Shown here: positions 55,920 to 63,141 of the stretch, one piece after another | Layout: each line of letters starts with the position of its first letter | Position numbering within the stretch: position 1 is the first letter of the stretch | Assembly: GCF_018613695.1 (NCBI RefSeq) | Contig: NZ_JAGGPR010000005.1 | Span: 493,571 to 557,570 of the forward strand | Direction: 5' to 3' | Length of the DNA: 64,000 bases | DNA from: Arthrobacter sp. ISL-95 | GTDB lineage: Bacteria; Actinomycetota; Actinomycetes; Actinomycetales; Micrococcaceae | Program-made: the position numbers and the translations under genes | The notes under the pieces: generated by a model | The model's database searches: none | The model's input: the letters and a program-made list of their open reading frames with translations, nothing else | What the model was told of the DNA's origin: nothing

Positions 55920-56311
55920 ACCATGCCGCCTGCGGCGGTGAGAGACCGATTCGGCACCCGGCGCTGAATACTGGTTAACTGTGCTGCATGGGAGGAAGCG
56001 GAGCGCCCGGTCTATTCCGACCTGAGCGATGAGCACAAGGCGTTACCTCCGCACACCTGAGCGATGAGCTGGACTCCGTCGACGCCGGGCACGGTCTGGA
56101 TCTGCATGGCCGGGAGTCTAGTACGTCTCTGAATCGAGGGGTCTTCTTTCCGTTGCTGGGGCTGACGGTCTTGGGCTGACGGTACCGTCAGGGCGACGCG
56201 TGGCGGCGTGCTTCGGCAGGGACCGCTCTCCAGATTCGGGACCCCCCAATCGGAGCATGCGGATCCGAGCCAGCATCGTTAAGTTAGCCTTAGCGGGGCT
56301 AGGGAGGCGCT
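55920..56311. other. gap with short repeats and a 16-bp palindrome
   Basis: No credible gene. The 15-base sequence ACCTGAGCGATGAGC occurs at 56020-56034 and again at 56055-56069. CTGACGGTACCGTCAG (56176-56191) is a perfect 16-bp palindrome, preceded at 56162-56169 by a direct copy of its half, CTGACGGT. The palindrome may be an operator for the hydrolase gene 120 bases downstream. Confidence 0.5.
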
Positions 56312-57118
56312 ATGTTCACAGCACGGTCCGGTGACGGGGTAAGCGTCATCGCTCATGATGAAGGGCAAGGCCCTGTCATCCTGGTCGTGGGTCCTGGCTC
56401 CGACGATGGTTCCTCGTGGGCAAAGGTCTCTTCACGGCTCGCTTCACGGTTCAGAGTCCTGCGAGTTCACCGCCGGCAGTACCGACTCGATCTGGACAAC
56501 CCCGACGGTTTCCCGATGTCCAAGGAAGCAGAGGACATCGTTGCGCTCGTGACGGCCGTCGGTGTGCCTGTGCTGGTCGTGGGTCACTCGTCCGGAGGGG
56601 TCGCGGCACTTGAGGCGTTGGTGGTGTCGCCAGCGTCGTTCATCGGCGCTGTTTTGTATGAGCCTCCGGTGACCGTGCACGGCGAGCCGTGGGATGGGCC
56701 TCTCGCCAAGGCCACTGCGGCGTTCCGCGCAGGGAAACCGGGCGCAGCAATGAGAATCTTCGCCCGTGACATTGTCCGGACACCAGCGTGGGTCGCTTGG
56801 GCGGGCGGGGCCCTGGTCGGGATCATCCGTAAGTACCGGGAGCTGGTACCGGGCCAGATCTTCGACACGAAGGCTATCCACGACCTCGGCATCCGTCTTC
56901 CTGCTTACGGCACCATCGGCGTCCCGGTCCTTCTGGTTTCCGGAGAGCGTAGTCCCAAGCACCTGGGGGAGAGGATCGATGAGCTTCAGCTCGCCTTGCC
57001 GCAGGCGGAGAAAGTCGTCCTCAGGAAGCAGGGTCACACGGCCAACCAGAAGGCGCCCGCCGATCTCGCAGCGCTCATCACTGCGTTCTACGAGAAGCTC
57101 CTCCACGGTCGAGTGTGA
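56312..57118 (+). CDS. alpha/beta hydrolase
   Basis: A 268-residue single-domain alpha/beta-hydrolase fold protein. The nucleophile elbow is VVGHSSGGVAALEAL (Ser in GHSSG). The late acid is in VLLVSGERSPKHLGE and the catalytic His in LRKQGHTANQKAP. The oxyanion region GPGSDDGSSW precedes it. Substrate unknown; carboxylesterase-like. ATG 56312 has AGGGAGG 5-6 bases upstream. It is alone in its transcription direction before the Arr gene. Confidence 0.85.
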   Translation: MFTARSGDGVSVIAHDEGQGPVILVVGPGSDDGSSWAKVSSRLASRFRVLRVHRRQYRLDLDNPDGFPMSKEAEDIVALVTAVGVPVLVVGHSSGGVAALEALVVSPASFIGAVLYEPPVTVHGEPWDGPLAKATAAFRAGKPGAAMRIFARDIVRTPAWVAWAGGALVGIIRKYRELVPGQIFDTKAIHDLGIRLPAYGTIGVPVLLVSGERSPKHLGERIDELQLALPQAEKVVLRKQGHTANQKAPADLAALITAFYEKLLHGRV

Positions 57119-57213
57119 CGCTTGCCGTCAGTGAGATGTGGCGTGGGGGCTAGAGCGACTGCGGGAACTGATAGAAGAGCTCGGGGTCCGACTGTGTTCC
57201 CTGAGCCTGCAAG

Positions 57214-57219
57214 TAGTCT
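57214..57219 (+). promoter_or_regulatory. -10 box of the leaderless Arr gene
   Basis: TAGTCT is followed by 6 bases and GTG 57226; no ribosome binding site is present. Confidence 0.5.
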
Positions 57220-57225
57220 GTAGCC

Positions 57226-57636
57226 GTGAGTAAAGCGCTGGATGAAGGTCCCTTCTATCACGGAACGAAAGCCAACCTCCGGGAGGGTGATCTCCTGAGC
57301 CCAGGCTTCAGGTCGAACTACCGTCCTGAAGTGGTGATGAACCACATCTACTTCACAGCTCTTCGGGACGGTGCGGGGTTGGCTGCCGAGCTCGCGGCCG
57401 GCGATCGCGAACCGCGCGTCTACCTCGTTGAGCCAACCGGCGACTTCGAGGACGACCCGAACGTGACGGACAAGAAATTTCCTGGCAACCCCACCCGGTC
57501 GTTTCGCAGCAGCGACCCGCTCAAAGTCATCGGTGAAGTGACCGACTGGACTCGACTGACTCCGGAGGCGCTGCAGGAGTGGCGGGCACGACTAGCCGCC
57601 ATCTTCGCGGACGAACGCGGAGAAATCATCAACTAA
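57226..57636 (+). CDS. arr: NAD+--rifampin ADP-ribosyltransferase (Arr family)
   Basis: A 136-residue enzyme of the Arr family, which ADP-ribosylates rifamycins. GPFYHGTKANLREGDLLSPG at the N-terminus, then YFTALRDGAGLAAELA and RVYLVEPTGDFEDDPNVTDK, then GNPTRSFRSSDPLKVIGEV are conserved blocks covering nearly the whole family, and the length fits. Chromosomal copies are common in soil actinobacteria and may serve other roles. The gene stands alone with its own leaderless promoter. Confidence 0.93.
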   Translation: MSKALDEGPFYHGTKANLREGDLLSPGFRSNYRPEVVMNHIYFTALRDGAGLAAELAAGDREPRVYLVEPTGDFEDDPNVTDKKFPGNPTRSFRSSDPLKVIGEVTDWTRLTPEALQEWRARLAAIFADERGEIIN

Positions 57637-57689
57637 GGAGGCGTTTCCTGAGCATCATTTTTGAACGAGGCTCCCTAATATTCACCGGA

Positions 57690-58217
57690 TTATCGGGACG
57701 TGATGATCCGCCAGCTTCGAGCACCCAGTAGAAACGCGACGATGCCGATGACGGCAGGGACTGTGAGCCACGCCCAGCTGCTCGTCCATCCCAACCCGAC
57801 GGAGTCGGCCGAAGAAAACGCAGTGACGTCGACGAACAGGAATGTCGCATTGGCCTCCATGGGTGCGTTCGAATCGACGGCGGCCACCATGCCGAAGCTG
57901 AACGCCAGGAACAGCGCCCAGTACAGGAGCAGTGCCAAACCGGCGGTGATGACGCCCATGGACCATAGCGGCCGGAGGTTCTCGTCGACGCCGTACTGCC
58001 GGGCCAGCGTCCTGGGCGACCCGAGGTCTCGAAGGCTTGATGTTGTATCCCGAGGGTCACTGGCTATTGCCTGCCGTAATTCCTTGACCGTCGCCCGACG
58101 TTCCTTACCTGTAAGTACTGCTTCGAGGCGCCAGTCGAGCCGGGTGAGGTACATGTCGGTTTGTAACCGGTCCTTGAGTGACCGGCGGGGAGATACTGCC
58201 GCTTCTACGTTGTTCAT
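57690..58217 (-). CDS. HAAS-type membrane signalling protein paired with PadR
   Basis: A 175-residue protein. The cytoplasmic helical part (residues 1-85: DMYLTRLDWRLEAVL, ATVKELRQAI, LRDLGSPRTLARQYG) has the pattern of HAAS domains (helical signalling domains found next to PadR regulators). Two TM helices follow (about 90-112 and 148-170) with an external loop of about 30 residues. ATG 58217 overlaps the padR stop (ATGA), so the two are coupled. It probably senses a membrane condition and acts with the PadR protein. Confidence 0.75.
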   Translation of the reverse strand: MNNVEAAVSPRRSLKDRLQTDMYLTRLDWRLEAVLTGKERRATVKELRQAIASDPRDTTSSLRDLGSPRTLARQYGVDENLRPLWSMGVITAGLALLLYWALFLAFSFGMVAAVDSNAPMEANATFLFVDVTAFSSADSVGLGWTSSWAWLTVPAVIGIVAFLLGARSWRIITSR

Positions 58218-58558
58218 GGCTTGGAGTCTCTTTCGGTAGCGTTCCGGACGGCAGAGGCTACGAGCCGCCACTGCTCCCGGGCGGTTTCTTTTGCTGTTTC
58301 ACCTGCCGCTGTCAGGGCGAAATACTTTCGCGGTGGTCCGGTGGGTGATGAAACCATCCGGGTGCTGACCCAGCCGTCTCGTTCAAGCCTGCTGAGAACC
58401 GGGTAGACCAGTCCGGTTGTGACATCCAGCCCCATCTTGGCAAGCCGCTCAACCAATTGATACCCGTAGGATTCCTCCTCCGCGATCAAGGTGAGGGTCA
58501 GTAGAGGCAGGACAGAACGAACCATTTGAGCGTCCTGCTGGGCCTGAATTCTGGACAT
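58214..58558 (-). CDS. PadR family transcriptional regulator (autoregulatory, HAAS partner)
   Basis: A 114-residue winged-helix protein. LLTLTLIAEEESYGYQLVER, TTGLVYPVLSRLERDGWVST and GPPRKYFALTAAGE are the three PadR blocks. A short C-terminal helix replaces the long dimerisation domain of larger PadR proteins. A 23-bp imperfect palindrome lies directly upstream of its ATG, consistent with autorepression. Coupled to the HAAS gene. Confidence 0.9.
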   Translation of the reverse strand: MSRIQAQQDAQMVRSVLPLLTLTLIAEEESYGYQLVERLAKMGLDVTTGLVYPVLSRLERDGWVSTRMVSSPTGPPRKYFALTAAGETAKETAREQWRLVASAVRNATERDSKP

Positions 58559-58581
58559 AGTATTACTGAAACATTAATAGT
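58559..58581. promoter_or_regulatory. PadR operator-like palindrome
   Basis: AGTATTACTG-AAA-CATTAATAGT matches its own inverse at 8 of 10 arm positions. It abuts the padR start codon (58556-58558) and contains TATTAAT, a likely -10 on the minus strand. Confidence 0.6.
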
Positions 58582-58760
58582 GGCAGTTCACAAGCCACGC
58601 CCGGAAGTATCGGACAGGTAGTGCACGCCGCGGGCGCAACAAAAGTCGGGTACAAACTACTCGTGCGCGAGCTGGTCGGTAGGTCTATTACTGGATCCAG
58701 CGGATCCACGCACCGGCTGATGACCCCCCTCGTTCGCCGGAGCTGCCCCAGGGTCCGCGG

Positions 58761-58801
58761 CAGGGGCCGGACGGCATCACCAGAAATGCTGTCCGGCCCT
58801 G
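58761..58801. terminator. isolated hairpin between the two padR genes
   Basis: CAGGGGCCGGACGGCAT (58761-58777) pairs with ATGCTGTCCGGCCCTG (58786-58801), with one mismatch. No gene ends just upstream on either strand. It could insulate the two divergent regulators or be a remnant of a lost gene. Confidence 0.5.
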
Positions 58802-58837
58802 CGCAAACCGACCATTGTTTCGGGCGCGAACCATGTA

Positions 58838-58867
58838 TATCGTTAACTATCGTTCAGTATCGTTCGC
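58838..58867. promoter_or_regulatory. three 10-bp direct repeats TATCGTTNNN
   Basis: TATCGTT occurs at 58838, 58848 and 58858, exactly one helical turn apart. The array lies 20-50 bases upstream of the ATG of the second padR gene. Regulator sites on one DNA face are the likely meaning; PadR-type autorepression fits. Confidence 0.7.
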
Positions 58868-58887
58868 GACATACCGAGGTGAGCTTG

Positions 58888-59421
58888 ATGCATAATTCAT
58901 TCCCTGCAAACGGATTTATGGGAAACAACTTGGACGGCATGTGGCAGGCCGTGGAGGAGTTTCGGTCTCGGTTTGAGAAGCGCTCCGGCACCCGAGCGGG
59001 CCGGGGTGAGTTGAGGGCAGCCATTCTGGCTCTCCTGGCCGAGCGCCCCATGCACGGCTATCAGATCATCCGTGAAATCGAAGAGCGAAGCGGTGGAAGC
59101 TGGAAGCCAAGCGCCGGCTCGGTATACCCAACTCTTCAACTGCTGGCAGATGAGGGTTTCGTCAGTACTGAGGAATCCAATGGCCGCAAAATTTACTCCC
59201 TCACCGAGGCGGGCCGCGAGGACGTGGCAAGCGCCGAAACGGCAGCGCCTTGGGAATCCACGGGGACATCAGGTTTCGCCGCACTGCCCAAGGCAGGAGT
59301 GGAGCTTGCCCAGGCCGCGGCCCAAGTGGGTCGCACCGGAACTCCAAAGCAGGTTCAGGAGGCTGTGACGGTGCTGGAAGAGGCTCGTCGCCGGCTGTAT
59401 TCGATCCTCGCCCGGGACTGA
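58888..59421 (+). CDS. PadR family transcriptional regulator (long form)
   Basis: A 177-residue protein. A Phe/Asn-rich N-terminus of about 35 residues precedes GELRAAILALLAERPMHGYQ, then WKPSAGSVYPTLQLLADEGF and GRKIYSLTEAGREDV, the PadR winged helix. The C-terminal helices (GVELAQAAAQVGRTGTPKQV, then a VTVLEEARRRLY helix) match the Vir_act dimerisation part. ATG 58888 has GAGGTGAG 4 bases upstream; upstream frame lacks support. The ABC1/UbiB kinase gene starts 38 bases after its stop. Confidence 0.9.
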   Translation: MHNSFPANGFMGNNLDGMWQAVEEFRSRFEKRSGTRAGRGELRAAILALLAERPMHGYQIIREIEERSGGSWKPSAGSVYPTLQLLADEGFVSTEESNGRKIYSLTEAGREDVASAETAAPWESTGTSGFAALPKAGVELAQAAAQVGRTGTPKQVQEAVTVLEEARRRLYSILARD

Positions 59422-59459
59422 AGGGAGTGACGTCGCCTCGACGCGACCGGACGGATCCC

Positions 59460-61130
59460 ATGGCCGGGGAAGCCCGTGCCCGCTATCGACGAATCCTCAG
59501 GTTTGCGGCGTGGCACTTGCTGGTGACCTGGTGGTTCGAGTTGTTCCTGCCTCGTGTGGGTCTGCGAAGACTGACCGAACGCAACCGCGCCCTAAGGTTG
59601 CGGCGTTTCGCGCGACGCTTCCACGGCCTCGCGGTGGAGCTTGGCGGCTTGATGATCAAGGTGGGCCAGTTCATGTCCTCCAGGCTTGACGTGCTTCCGC
59701 CTGAGATCACGGCTGAACTCGAGGGCCTCCAGGACGAGGTACCGCCGGTTCCGTTCCCTGCCATCAGGGCTCTCGCCGAGGCGGAGTTGGGAGCTCCCTT
59801 GGAATCCGTGTTCGCTTCGATGGAGGAGGTGCCCATAGCCGCGGCATCCCTCGGGCAGGCGCACCGGGCTAAGCTGCTCCCCGGCAATGCCGAGGACACG
59901 GGCCTCAGTAGCGTTGTTTTCAAAGTGCAAAGGCCGGGCATCGACACGATCGTGGACGTCGATCTGGCCGCTTTGCGACGCGTGGGAGGCTGGCTGAGCC
60001 GTATCCGTATTGTCTCAAACCGTGCCGATGTACCCGCCTTGATCAAGGAGTTTGCGCAGACCAGTCTTGAGGAGATCGATTACCTCAACGAGGCCGCATA
60101 TTCAGAGCGTTTTGCAGCTGACTTCGTGGACGACCACCGGGTGACGGTGCCGGGCGTGGTCTGGGAACGGACCACACGCCGGGTTCTCACTTTGGAAGAT
60201 GTCACCGCAATCAAGATCACGGATGCCGAGTCGCTTCGAATGGCCGGGATTGATCCGGCGTCGGTTGCCCCCGTTTTCGCCTCCGTAATGTTTGACCAAT
60301 TGTTTACCAAGGGTTTCTTCCACGCCGATCCGCACCCGGGCAATATCTTTGTCACACCCGATTCGAGTTCAGCGGAACGGCCGTGGAAGCTCACGTTCAT
60401 CGATTTCGGCATGATGGGCGAGGTTCCGGCGAAGACCAGAAGTGGATTGCGCAAGCTCCTGATCGCGGCCGCCTCGCGGGATGGAAAGGGACTCGTGGTC
60501 GCTATCAGCGATGTCGGCGTCCTCATGCCTTCGGCTGACACGGCCGAGTTGGAGCGGGCCATGACGCAGCTCTTCGCACGCTTTGGCGGCATGGGCTTTG
60601 CCGAACTTCGCGAAGTGGACCCACGGGAGTTCCGTGATTTCGGTGCGGAGTTCGGCAACGTCATCAGGTCGCTTCCATTCCAGTTGCCGGAGAATTTCCT
60701 GCTTATCATCCGCGCCATGTCACTGACATCCGGCGTGTGTAGTTCGCTGGATACGCGGTTCAACCTGTGGGACTCGGTGGAACCGTACGCAGCACAGCTG
60801 CTGCGGGATGAGCGCGGCAACCTTGTCTCTGATGTCGCGGGGCAGGCACTCGACGCCGCCGCGGTCGCCTTGCGCTTGCCCAAACGGCTGGACGGGCTGG
60901 TTACCCGGTTCGAGGACGGGACGCTCCAAGTGTCCAACCGTCGTCTGGAACGGCAAATGTCCCGGCTCATCGTCTTGGCCCGGCGAGCAGTAGCTGCAGT
61001 GATCTTCGCAGCACTGCTGGTGGCTGGTTCTGTGATTCGAGCCGAGGACTTGGTGCTCGGCAATGCGGTGATGATCGCGTCGGTGGTTCCGCTGCTCTAC
61101 GGTCTCTTGCCCGGACGCGGCACTCAATGA
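59460..61130 (+). CDS. ABC1/UbiB family atypical kinase
   Basis: A 556-residue protein-kinase-like ATPase linked to ubiquinone or isoprenoid lipid metabolism in other organisms. LGGLMIKVGQFMSSRLDVLP is the KxGQ signature and VPIAAASLGQAHRAKL the Ala-rich loop. FHADPHPGNIFV contains the catalytic Asp, and FIDFGMMG the metal Asp. Two TM helices close the C-terminus (about 500-550). Menaquinone-using actinobacteria keep such proteins without a clear role. ATG 59460 is used; GTG 59427 is in frame, but its GGGA is adjacent to the codon. Confidence 0.92.
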   Translation: MAGEARARYRRILRFAAWHLLVTWWFELFLPRVGLRRLTERNRALRLRRFARRFHGLAVELGGLMIKVGQFMSSRLDVLPPEITAELEGLQDEVPPVPFPAIRALAEAELGAPLESVFASMEEVPIAAASLGQAHRAKLLPGNAEDTGLSSVVFKVQRPGIDTIVDVDLAALRRVGGWLSRIRIVSNRADVPALIKEFAQTSLEEIDYLNEAAYSERFAADFVDDHRVTVPGVVWERTTRRVLTLEDVTAIKITDAESLRMAGIDPASVAPVFASVMFDQLFTKGFFHADPHPGNIFVTPDSSSAERPWKLTFIDFGMMGEVPAKTRSGLRKLLIAAASRDGKGLVVAISDVGVLMPSADTAELERAMTQLFARFGGMGFAELREVDPREFRDFGAEFGNVIRSLPFQLPENFLLIIRAMSLTSGVCSSLDTRFNLWDSVEPYAAQLLRDERGNLVSDVAGQALDAAAVALRLPKRLDGLVTRFEDGTLQVSNRRLERQMSRLIVLARRAVAAVIFAALLVAGSVIRAEDLVLGNAVMIASVVPLLYGLLPGRGTQ

Positions 61131-61146
61131 GTTACCTCCGTCGTCG

Positions 61147-61152
61147 TAGAAT
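61147..61152 (+). promoter_or_regulatory. -10 box of the leaderless universal stress protein gene
   Basis: TAGAAT is followed by 6 bases and GTG 61159. Confidence 0.55.
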
Positions 61153-61158
61153 TACGCT

Positions 61159-61680
61159 GTGACTGAGACCCCCGCACCCAATTCCGAGGCCTCCGGCAAG
61201 ATGTCCGGCCCCATCCTGGTAGGAGTGATGCCCGGGCAGCAGCCCGTCGTCGTGGAGCAGGCAGCGCAGGTTGCCGCTCGTGCGGGCCTCCCGCTTGTTT
61301 GCGCATATGCCGATGCCACGGTGTATCCCGTGGATGGAACAACCGGAGGGCCGGCCGCTCCCATCGACCCGGATGGCGTTGACGGTGCCCAAGGAATCCC
61401 GGACGCACTGAAGACGAGCCTTGGCGAACAACTGGCTGGCATGGACGTTGAATGGTCCGTCGTGCCACTCGCGGGTGAGCCCGCGCACGCCCTGGCCCGC
61501 GAGGCCGGGAGCATCGGCGCCTCCATGATCGTGGTAGGAACGCGAGAACACAAGCTCACCGCCGCGCTCAAAGACCTGACGGCAGGGTCCGTGGCCCGGC
61601 GTCTTTTCCATCGCCAGGACCTGCCGATCCTCGTAGTCCCGGTGAACCCCCGGGTCCCGGAAGATGATGACGACGATTAA
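61159..61680 (+). CDS. universal stress protein (UspA family)
   Basis: A 173-residue single-domain Usp. GPILVGVMPGQQPVVVEQAA opens the fold and LPLVCAYADATVYP follows. IGASMIVVGTREHKLTAALK with LTAGSVARRL gives the ATP-binding loop of ATP-binding Usps. LPILVVPVNP closes the sheet, and an acidic EDDDDD tail ends the protein. Its last 17 bases overlap the first crcB gene, so the stress protein and fluoride channel are transcribed together. Confidence 0.92.
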   Translation: MTETPAPNSEASGKMSGPILVGVMPGQQPVVVEQAAQVAARAGLPLVCAYADATVYPVDGTTGGPAAPIDPDGVDGAQGIPDALKTSLGEQLAGMDVEWSVVPLAGEPAHALAREAGSIGASMIVVGTREHKLTAALKDLTAGSVARRLFHRQDLPILVVPVNPRVPEDDDDD

Positions 61681-62110
61681 GGCAAAAAGGCCAATTCATC
61701 TTCACTGGGGTTTCATCGGCATCGTGACGGCCGGGGGCGTGTTCGGCGCGCTCGCCCGGTACAGCTTTGGACTGGTGATACCAGCGCCGGATGCCTGGCC
61801 GCTACCTACCTTGGTCATCAACTTGTCAGGCGCACTGGCATTGGGGGCCTTGCTGGAAGGGCTCTCCCGCAGAGGGCCCGACGTCGGTAGTCGCCGAGTG
61901 CTGCGGCTGGCCTTGGGGACGGGGTTCCTGGGTGCCTATACGACGTACAGCACTTTGGCTCTGGATGCGGTCCACCTGTTCACGGTGGATGCGGCGGCAG
62001 GAGCTGCCGGGTACCTTGCTGCGAGCTTGTTCGGCGGAGCCGCAGCCACTATTGCAGGCATCTGGTTGGGTGCCTGGCAGCACCGGCGCGGTACAAGGCC
62101 TGTGTCGTGA
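61664..62110 (+). CDS. crcB: fluoride channel CrcB/FluC, first subunit
   Basis: A 148-residue protein with four TM helices that exports fluoride. GGVFGALARYSFG is the N-terminal signature, LVINLSGALALGALLEG carries the conserved Asn, and GTGFLGAYTTYSTLALDAV the Phe/Thr/Ser filter motif. Two consecutive ATGs (61664, 61667) overlap the upstream stress-protein gene. Actinobacteria often carry two adjacent small crcB genes whose products may form a heterodimer with opposite topology. Confidence 0.95.
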   Translation: MMTTIKAKRPIHLHWGFIGIVTAGGVFGALARYSFGLVIPAPDAWPLPTLVINLSGALALGALLEGLSRRGPDVGSRRVLRLALGTGFLGAYTTYSTLALDAVHLFTVDAAAGAAGYLAASLFGGAAATIAGIWLGAWQHRRGTRPVS

Positions 62111-62478
62111 CGGTCATTATCCTTGCGCTGGCCGGAGGAGTCGGCGCGGCGGTCAGGTTCATGGTGGACGGTTTGATCAGGCAGCGCCTCAAGACCGCTC
62201 TGCCCTGGGGAACCATCCTCATCAATGTCACGGGTTCGTTCGCTCTGGGGTTCCTTGCCGGACTGGTGATGAGGGGCCATGCGCCCGAATCCCTCTTCCT
62301 GGTCCTCGGGACAGGCTTCCTGGGCGGATATACAACGTTCAGTACGGCGAGCTTGGAGACCATACGACTGGTCCAAAGTGGCAGGACGGGGCTGGCGCTC
62401 ATCAACGGATTGGGATCCATGGCGGCAAGCGTTCTTTCTGCCGCGGCCGGAATGGGGCTCAGCCTGCTGATGCCCTGA
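62107..62478 (+). CDS. crcB: fluoride channel CrcB/FluC, second subunit
   Basis: A 123-residue, four-TM homologue of the preceding protein. VGAAVRFMVDGLIRQRL, WGTILINVTGSFALGFLAG and GTGFLGGYTTFSTASLE are the family motifs. It lacks the N-terminal extension of the first copy, as expected for a partner of opposite membrane orientation. GTG 62107 overlaps the stop of crcB-1 by 4 bases (GTGA). Confidence 0.95.
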   Translation: MTVIILALAGGVGAAVRFMVDGLIRQRLKTALPWGTILINVTGSFALGFLAGLVMRGHAPESLFLVLGTGFLGGYTTFSTASLETIRLVQSGRTGLALINGLGSMAASVLSAAAGMGLSLLMP

Positions 62479-62536
62479 CCTGCTGCTTCCCGGAGTAGTG
62501 GCCAGGCTCACCAACAAAAGTGTTCTGGCCCGCCTG

Positions 62537-62542
62537 TAGGAT
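62537..62542 (+). promoter_or_regulatory. -10 box of the leaderless ferritin gene
   Basis: TAGGAT is followed by 6 bases and ATG 62549. Confidence 0.5.
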
Positions 62543-62548
62543 CGAGCC

Positions 62549-63079
62549 ATGGCTAAGAAGACTTTCAATGAGCTGTTGTCCGCCCAGGTTGCCAATGAAT
62601 TTGCGGCCTCCCAGCAATACATCGCTGTAGCTGTGTACTTTGATGGCGAAGACTTGCCGCAGCTGGCCCGTCACTTCTATCGCCAGTCCCTCGAAGAGCG
62701 CAACCACGCCATGATGATGGTCCAGTACATGCTGGACCGCAACGTACACGTGGAGATTCCGGGCATCGCCCCTGTTCGCAATAACTTCACCAACGCCAAG
62801 GAACCCATCGCGCTCGCCTTGGAGCAGGAAAAGGAAGTCACCCGCAACATTGAGGAGATGTTCCGCGTTGCCCGTGCCGAAGGCGACGCCCTGGGTGAGC
62901 AGTTCATGCTGTGGTTCCTGAAGGAGCAGGTTGAGGAAGTTGCCTCCATGACCACTCTGCTGAACATCACCGAACGTGCCGAGAACCTCTTCGACATCGA
63001 GAACTACGTAGCCCGCGAAACAGTAGGCGACGGCGGAAACGATGCCAGTGCCCCCACGGCTGCCGGCGGCGTCATCTAA
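62549..63079 (+). CDS. bacterial non-heme ferritin
   Basis: A 176-residue four-helix-bundle iron-storage subunit of a 24-mer. Ferroxidase ligands can be placed: Glu 17 (QVANEFAASQQY), Glu 50 and His 53 (LEERNHAMM), Glu 94 (LEQEKEV), and Glu 126/Gln 127 (FLKEQVEEV). No heme-binding Met of bacterioferritin is evident, so it is of FtnA/BfrB type. A Gly/Ala/Asn-rich tail ends GGVI. Regulation by iron is usual, but no operator is clear here. Confidence 0.95.
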   Translation: MAKKTFNELLSAQVANEFAASQQYIAVAVYFDGEDLPQLARHFYRQSLEERNHAMMMVQYMLDRNVHVEIPGIAPVRNNFTNAKEPIALALEQEKEVTRNIEEMFRVARAEGDALGEQFMLWFLKEQVEEVASMTTLLNITERAENLFDIENYVARETVGDGGNDASAPTAAGGVI

Positions 63080-63104
63080 CTGCTCGCCTCAGCGCACCCG
63101 GGTC

Positions 63105-63141
63105 AAGAGGCCGCTGGAAGCTTAGCTTCCAGCGGTCTCTT
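63105..63141. terminator. bidirectional terminator between ferritin and zapE, overlapping the zapE stop
   Basis: AAGAGGCCGCTGGAAG (63105-63120) pairs with CTTCCAGCGGTCTCTT (63126-63141), with one mismatch and a 5-base loop. The zapE TAA (63122-63124, read on the minus strand) lies in the loop, so the right arm is coding for the end of ZapE. Confidence 0.88.

Noticed and set aside
50722..58887. genomic island integrated at tRNA-Ala
   Set aside because: The region looks accessory, but there is no integrase gene and I see no second copy of the tRNA 3' end downstream. The claim cannot be supported.
61141..62110. fluoride riboswitch before crcB
   Set aside because: crcB-1 overlaps the stress-protein gene, whose transcript appears leaderless, so there is no room for a riboswitch.
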